Shown here piece after piece: positions 60,687 through 64,000 of a stretch of 64,000 nt of DNA. The stretch's first letter is position 1. Every line of letters begins with the position of its first letter. Below the pieces are notes generated by a model. It was not told where the DNA came from. It searched no databases and was given only the letters and a program-made list of their open reading frames with translations. Both the position numbers and the translations under genes were made by a program. The DNA is from Rhodovulum sp. PH10 (GTDB lineage: Bacteria > Pseudomonadota > Alphaproteobacteria > Rhizobiales > Xanthobacteraceae): the NCBI RefSeq assembly GCF_000293785.1, contig NZ_AKZI01000050.1:1-64000 (forward strand), read 5' to 3'.

Positions 60687-61675
60687 GCCGACCTCGCGAC
60701 GATGTCGTTCAAGTCGGCGCCCACGGCCTTCGGCGTGATCAGGAACACCTCGCGGCGCTCCCGACTCCACCGATTCGCGACCGCGGCGGCGGCACGCTGG
60801 CCCCGGCCGTTGGCGTCATTGTCCACGGCGACGAACAGCGCCTCGATCCCGGCGAGCACCGGAAACGCCTCGATATGCCCGGCATCGATCAGCGCCCATG
60901 ACGGGGTGTACCCGATCTCGGGTAGGTGCCGCATGGCGAGGGTCGTTTCGATACCCTCGCCGATCGCAAGCGCCATCGTCACGTCTTCATCAGGCGTGAG
61001 CTTGATGGCACCGTCGACAGTCGGGCCGAGCGACATGCGCGACATACCGCCGACCTCTGCCTTGTGGCCGTCCAGCGTGAGCGCTGCCCGATGAATCGCC
61101 TGCGGCTCGTTGGTCACCACGTTCCGCACCAGCGACAACATGCACGGCACGTGGGCGAGGCCGAACCGGCAACAAGGGTGAAACCGGATGGCCTCGCCTG
61201 CTGCTTCGTCGGGCAGCCCGAGCCCGCGTCGCGCGAGGTAGGTCTCGACCGGGGTACCGCGCGGGTCGACCGCTGATCCCCACCAGTCCATCGCGGTCCT
61301 GGTGCGGCCCTCGCGCTCGGCCTTGTCGATGGCCTCCTGTTCGGCGCGGCGGACGCGAGCGCCCATCCGGTCGAGGATCGAGTGCACCGAGTCCCGAATG
61401 CCGTGGTCGACGACGGGGCCGGCCAACGTCTCAACGGCTTCCGGAAAGGTGCCGCCGTCGAGCAGCATCACCATGGTGATGACGTCGCCCCCGGCGGCGC
61501 AGCCGCGGCAGTGAAACACCTGCTTTTTCGTGTTGATCGAGAACCGGTCGGTTCCGCCACAACGCGGGCACGGACCGGCCCGCTCGACCTTGCCGCGGAG
61601 TTTGATGCCGCGGCGGGCAAGCTCGTCCTCGATCCGGATCGCCTTGGCGGCTGTGATGGCGTCGGGGGGCATCAT
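60683..61675 (-). CDS. CHC2 zinc-finger / TOPRIM primase
   Basis: The 330-residue protein joins a CHC2-type zinc finger (CPRCGGTDRFSINTK then FHCRGC, about residues 36-58) to a TOPRIM domain (LAIGEGIETTLAM, then ALFVAVDNDANGRGQ, about residues 230-295). This is the layout of phage P4-like and DUF7146-type primases of satellites and phages. It should make primers at the element's own origin. It starts at the end of the TSCPD gene and ends in the helicase start. Confidence 0.9.
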   Translation of the reverse strand: MMPPDAITAAKAIRIEDELARRGIKLRGKVERAGPCPRCGGTDRFSINTKKQVFHCRGCAAGGDVITMVMLLDGGTFPEAVETLAGPVVDHGIRDSVHSILDRMGARVRRAEQEAIDKAEREGRTRTAMDWWGSAVDPRGTPVETYLARRGLGLPDEAAGEAIRFHPCCRFGLAHVPCMLSLVRNVVTNEPQAIHRAALTLDGHKAEVGGMSRMSLGPTVDGAIKLTPDEDVTMALAIGEGIETTLAMRHLPEIGYTPSWALIDAGHIEAFPVLAGIEALFVAVDNDANGRGQRAAAAVANRWSRERREVFLITPKAVGADLNDIVARSA

Positions 61676-61989
61676 GACGCGCCTCCCTCGGCCACCAGGT
61701 CGAGCACCACGCCGAGCGGCCCGTTTGCCCGGCCGGAACTGTCGCGACAGAGCGCCCGCCGGATCACGTCGACCGGCGCGCCGTACTGCATCGCGATCGA
61801 GGCGACGATCGCCGCGTCGCGGGCAGCGGTGTCGGCCGCCGAGCCGGTCTTGTTGCTAGTGATGAAGACCTCACCGGGCCGGCCATCGTCGAACCGCGAG
61901 ATCGTCGCGGTGTAGGTGAGCCCGGCGACCTCGAGGTCGAAGGTCTCGCTTGCACGCCTGTTCGGCAATCTCTCGCGCCGGTTCGTCAT
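61672..61989 (-). CDS. TSCPD-domain protein
   Basis: The 105-residue protein resembles the TSCPD domain found at the C-terminus of class II (B12-dependent) ribonucleotide reductases: FDLEVAGLTYTATISRF, VFITSNKTGSAADTAARDAA and VIRRALCRDSSGRANGPLG. The reductase catalytic part is absent. Free-standing TSCPD proteins occur in alphaproteobacterial phages with unknown function. Its ATG overlaps the stop of the next upstream gene and its stop overlaps the primase ATG, placing it firmly in the replication operon. Confidence 0.75.
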   Translation of the reverse strand: MTNRRERLPNRRASETFDLEVAGLTYTATISRFDDGRPGEVFITSNKTGSAADTAARDAAIVASIAMQYGAPVDVIRRALCRDSSGRANGPLGVVLDLVAEGGAS

Positions 61990-62180
61990 GCGCGCCCCCA
62001 GACGTGAGACGCGAGCACGGCCGCGGTCGAGCGCGGCACCGAGAACCGCTCGATCAGACGAGCAACTTGAAGGTCGAGGTGGCTTTTGGTAGTCTCCGAA
62101 TTGTCGATGCTGCCCGCAAAGACGAATTCAGAGAGCGCCGCCGGAGCCACCCCGGCGGCGTTTTCGCTGGTGGGGGTCAT
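61986..62180 (-). CDS. Small hypothetical protein of the replication operon
   Basis: The 64-residue protein has no recognised family. It contains an Ala-rich N-terminus and a helical second half (LDLQVARLIERFSVPRSTAA). It overlaps the TSCPD gene by 4 bp and follows the HTH gene by 3 bp, which supports it as a real operon member. Confidence 0.5.
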   Translation of the reverse strand: MTPTSENAAGVAPAALSEFVFAGSIDNSETTKSHLDLQVARLIERFSVPRSTAAVLASHVWGRA

Positions 62181-62183
62181 GCG

Positions 62184-62390
62184 TCACGCCACCCGCCGGC
62201 GCTGGTTCGGCTTGCGCTCGCGGCTCTCGATCCAGGCGAGCACCGCGGTCCGCCGGTAGTACTTCCGGCCTCCAATCGTGACCGAGGGCAAGCCGTTCGG
62301 CTGCGACTCGTAACGCTCGACAGTCTTGGTATGGACCCCCAGCTCGCGGGCAAGCTCGGGGCGGGTCAGGTAGCCTTCCAGGAGGGGCAT
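62184..62390 (-). CDS. AlpA/MerR-type helix-turn-helix protein (excisionase-like)
   Basis: The 68-residue protein is a single winged HTH: LTRPELARELGVHTKTVERY then LPSVTIGGRKYYRRTAVLAW. This is the DNA-binding fold of AlpA/Xis-type regulators that direct excision or activate satellite genes. Its place two genes after the integrase fits such a role. A basic tail (RKPNQRRRVA) follows the domain. Confidence 0.85.
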   Translation of the reverse strand: MPLLEGYLTRPELARELGVHTKTVERYESQPNGLPSVTIGGRKYYRRTAVLAWIESRERKPNQRRRVA

Positions 62391-62476
62391 AGGGCACCGT
62401 TGGTCAGAGTGGACTACGGCGTCCTAGTAGGGGCACATTACGGGGCGCATCCATTCCCGAGTGAAGCGGGAATGCT

Positions 62477-63169
62477 TTATTTCGGGACGAATTCCAGCTT
62501 CACGCGCGGCAGCCGGTCAGAGCCGGGAATTCGAACTGCGATGCCCGCGGGCAGCACTGTGGTGTCCGACTGCCTCGGTTTAAGAGTTTCCCCGATAGCG
62601 CGCCACGCCTCGGCCTCGCCGAGAAACCTCGTTAGTTGAACCTTTGGGCACGGCCAGACCCATGCCTTGCCATGCTCCTGGTACAGCCGATTATACGCCG
62701 CCCATAGATGCGCGACAGGCTTCCAGTCTCGCCATACGCGGTTTTGGACTGTCTTCGGTGTGATCTGCGCTTTTCGCCATCCACCGGCGTTTGCGGTCGC
62801 CGACTTGCACGCTCGATTGATTATCTCTCCCATCGAGAGAGGCATGTTACCGTCGATCCGTGCGATAGTTTCCGCGAGTATGCATCCGGCCAGCCCACCA
62901 TATAGGTGGCGCGTTTCCGTCTCGGCATTGATCTCTGCTGCCGATGGTATGCCGACCGACATCCCAAGCAGATTGATTGCCATCTCGCGGTCGAGCGATT
63001 CAGGGGTCTCTAATGCCCGCAAGATCAATGCGCGTTGAATGACTTTTTCCCGATAGGCGTCATCGTCTGGCCACAGCATCGCGGCTTCGATCCCCGCGAG
63101 GTCCATCCGGTCTACCGTCTCCTGGAGGTTCGGCCGGTCGAGCGGCGCGAGGGTTTGGGCGAGGTCCAT
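62477..63169 (-). CDS. Unknown protein after the integrase
   Basis: The 230-residue protein matches no family I can name. It has a helical N-terminus (QETVDRMDLAGIEAAMLWPD) and a middle segment SMGEIINRACKSATANAGGW, then KTVQNRVWRDWKPVAHLW, with several tryptophans. The base composition is visibly less GC-rich than in flanking genes, suggesting an independent origin. It starts in the integrase stop codon (TGATG) with GGGAGGGG upstream. A hairpin CATTCCCG...CGGGAATG (62452-62474) lies just past its stop. Integrase-adjacent placement could mean an integration cofactor or immunity cargo. Confidence 0.6.
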   Translation of the reverse strand: MDLAQTLAPLDRPNLQETVDRMDLAGIEAAMLWPDDDAYREKVIQRALILRALETPESLDREMAINLLGMSVGIPSAAEINAETETRHLYGGLAGCILAETIARIDGNMPLSMGEIINRACKSATANAGGWRKAQITPKTVQNRVWRDWKPVAHLWAAYNRLYQEHGKAWVWPCPKVQLTRFLGEAEAWRAIGETLKPRQSDTTVLPAGIAVRIPGSDRLPRVKLEFVPK

Positions 63170-64000
63170 CACGCCCCTCCCTTGATCGGGACGACCTCGG
63201 CCTTCGGCGCGGTCGGCATCACCACGGCGCCGACGCGCTCAGTGGCGGCCCGGAGCGGATCGTCGAATAGGTGGGCGTAGCGCTGCGTCGTCGCCGGATT
63301 GGTGTGCCCGAGCAGCGCCCCGATGATCGGCAGCGACAGACCGGCGCTCGCGAGCACGCTGGCGTAGGTGTGGCGCAGATCGTGGATACGGACATCGCCG
63401 AGCCCGGCCACCTTCCGGAGCACGCGCCAGTCGTTCTTGATGTCCTCGCGGTGGCCGACGCCGCCGCGGCCGGGGAGCACGTAGTCGCTGACCTCCCTAC
63501 CCTTCTTCTGCGCCTGCTTCTCGGCCTCGGCCCGCATCTCGACGAGCAGTTGCCGGGTCGGCGCCGACAGCGGCACCCGATGGTCGGTCTTCTGCTTCGT
63601 GGTGGCGCCCGGCTTGGTCCAGACACCCGCGGCGAGGTCGAGCTGGTCCCACCGGGCGCCGAGCACCTCGCCCTTGCGTGCCCCGGTCAGTAGCAACAGG
63701 CGGATGGCGTTCGCGGCCTGCTGATCGTCGTGTGCCGCGAGCGCCTCCGTAAGTCGCCCCAGCTCGTCGCCAGTCGCGTAGCGGTTCCGCTTGGTCTCCG
63801 GGTTCCGCTCGATCCCCTTCGCCGGGTTGTCGGTGCGCCAGCCCCAGCGAATGGCGAGTGCGAACATCTTCGAGCAGAGCGCCACCACCCGATTCGCCGC
63901 GATCGGCTTGCCGTCCTTGGTGACCTTCCGATGCAGCCCGTCGATATCGGAGAACGTGACCTCGGCGACCTTCCGGTGCTTCAACTCGGGCAGGATGTAG
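63169..64000 (-). CDS. int: Tyrosine-type integrase (5' end beyond window)
   Basis: The C-terminal 276 residues of a phage-type tyrosine recombinase are present; the frame continues past the window end, so the N-terminal arm-binding domain is missing from view. Core-binding helices run KVAEVTFSDIDGLHRKVTKD. The catalytic set is present: Arg in TGARKGEVLG, Lys in TTKQKTDHRVPLS, HxxR in HDLRHTYASVL, His in LGHTNPATTQ and Tyr in QRYAHLFDD. It should integrate and excise the element at tRNA-Lys. It is the first visible gene of the leftward early operon. Confidence 0.95.
   Translation of the reverse strand, partial: YILPELKHRKVAEVTFSDIDGLHRKVTKDGKPIAANRVVALCSKMFALAIRWGWRTDNPAKGIERNPETKRNRYATGDELGRLTEALAAHDDQQAANAIRLLLLTGARKGEVLGARWDQLDLAAGVWTKPGATTKQKTDHRVPLSAPTRQLLVEMRAEAEKQAQKKGREVSDYVLPGRGGVGHREDIKNDWRVLRKVAGLGDVRIHDLRHTYASVLASAGLSLPIIGALLGHTNPATTQRYAHLFDDPLRAATERVGAVVMPTAPKAEVVPIKGGA

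Larger units (their letters stand above)
49814..64000. mobile_element. Integrated capsid-encoding phage satellite (right end outside window)
   Basis: From the 3' end of tRNA-Lys to the window end, the gene content switches abruptly to phage-type genes. Present are a tyrosine integrase, an AlpA-like regulator, a primase, a RepA-like helicase, small and large terminase, prohead protease and HK97 capsid, with small unknown and cargo genes nearest the tRNA. No portal, head-tail connector, tail, holin or endolysin gene is visible, and the element is only about 14 kb. This fits a satellite that builds its own capsid and borrows other parts. The integrase is at the far end, so the second att copy should lie just beyond 64000; I see no second copy of the tRNA 3' end within the window. 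A decayed prophage is the main alternative. Confidence 0.8.

Noticed and set aside
62452-62474. Terminator after the integrase-adjacent gene
   Set aside because: The hairpin is real, but read leftwards it lacks a T tract, and the downstream genes appear to belong to the same operon.
49814-64000. Complete temperate prophage
   Set aside because: Portal, connectors, tail and lysis genes are absent and the length is about 14 kb.

Overview
The window is GC-rich (roughly 70%) chromosomal DNA that reads as an alphaproteobacterium of the order Hyphomicrobiales (Rhizobiales). The support is protein content: IalB, HspQ, SdhE beside mfd, a DUF6455 protein, TrmFO, a Bradyrhizobium-style beta-(1,3)/(1,6)-glucan pair and a glmS-glmU pair. 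Genus cannot be fixed from this alone. About 49.7 kb is core or accessory chromosome. The last 14 kb (49814 to the window end) is an integrated mobile element behind a tRNA-Lys gene.

Region 1 (1-14 kb): panE and bioA run leftwards, divergent from bioF-bioD. Then come a CPBP protease, a quinone oxidoreductase, TerC and DUF2182 membrane proteins, a UbiH/UbiF-type hydroxylase, an AEC permease, a Chloroflexus-like malyl-CoA lyase, hspQ, a PEBP protein and an IalB protein. Region 2 (14-26 kb): a Tat-exported oligopeptide-binding protein, a degenerate AMP-ligase-fold protein with an MBL-fold hydrolase, a degenerate GGDEF protein, a DsbA-family oxidoreductase, a squalene-synthase-fold protein, DUF6455, a MaoC hydratase, a proline-rich exported protein, trmFO and ybaK. 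Region 3 (26-41 kb): a genome-maintenance and cell-wall neighbourhood of mfd, sdhE, recG, DUF502, glmS and glmU. It is interrupted by two accessory blocks: tiny membrane proteins, DUF2087 and a TetR-SDR operon; and a HigB/HigA-like module with a UbiC-like protein. Region 4 (41-49.7 kb): a SPOR-like envelope protein, a small membrane protein, a beta-glucan locus (ndvC-like, small exported protein, ndvB-like), an M20 amidohydrolase and tRNA-Lys(UUU).

Region 5 (49.8-64 kb): one leftward operon runs tyrosine integrase (cut by the window end), unknown protein, AlpA-like regulator, small protein, TSCPD protein, CHC2/TOPRIM primase and RepA-like helicase. After an origin-like repeat region follows a packaging/head operon: small terminase, large terminase, unknown protein, HK97 prohead protease, HK97 major capsid. 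No portal, tail or lysis gene is visible. The module is best read as a capsid-encoding phage satellite rather than a complete prophage. Its tRNA-proximal part carries small cargo and regulatory genes, two lipoproteins, clusters of palindromic operators and a 0.4-kb array in which a GC-rich repeat mostly alternates with dissimilar palindromes (53273-53666). That array is the least explained structure in the window.

Limits: all assignments come from reading the sequence and remembered family features. No database search, alignment or RNA folding was run.
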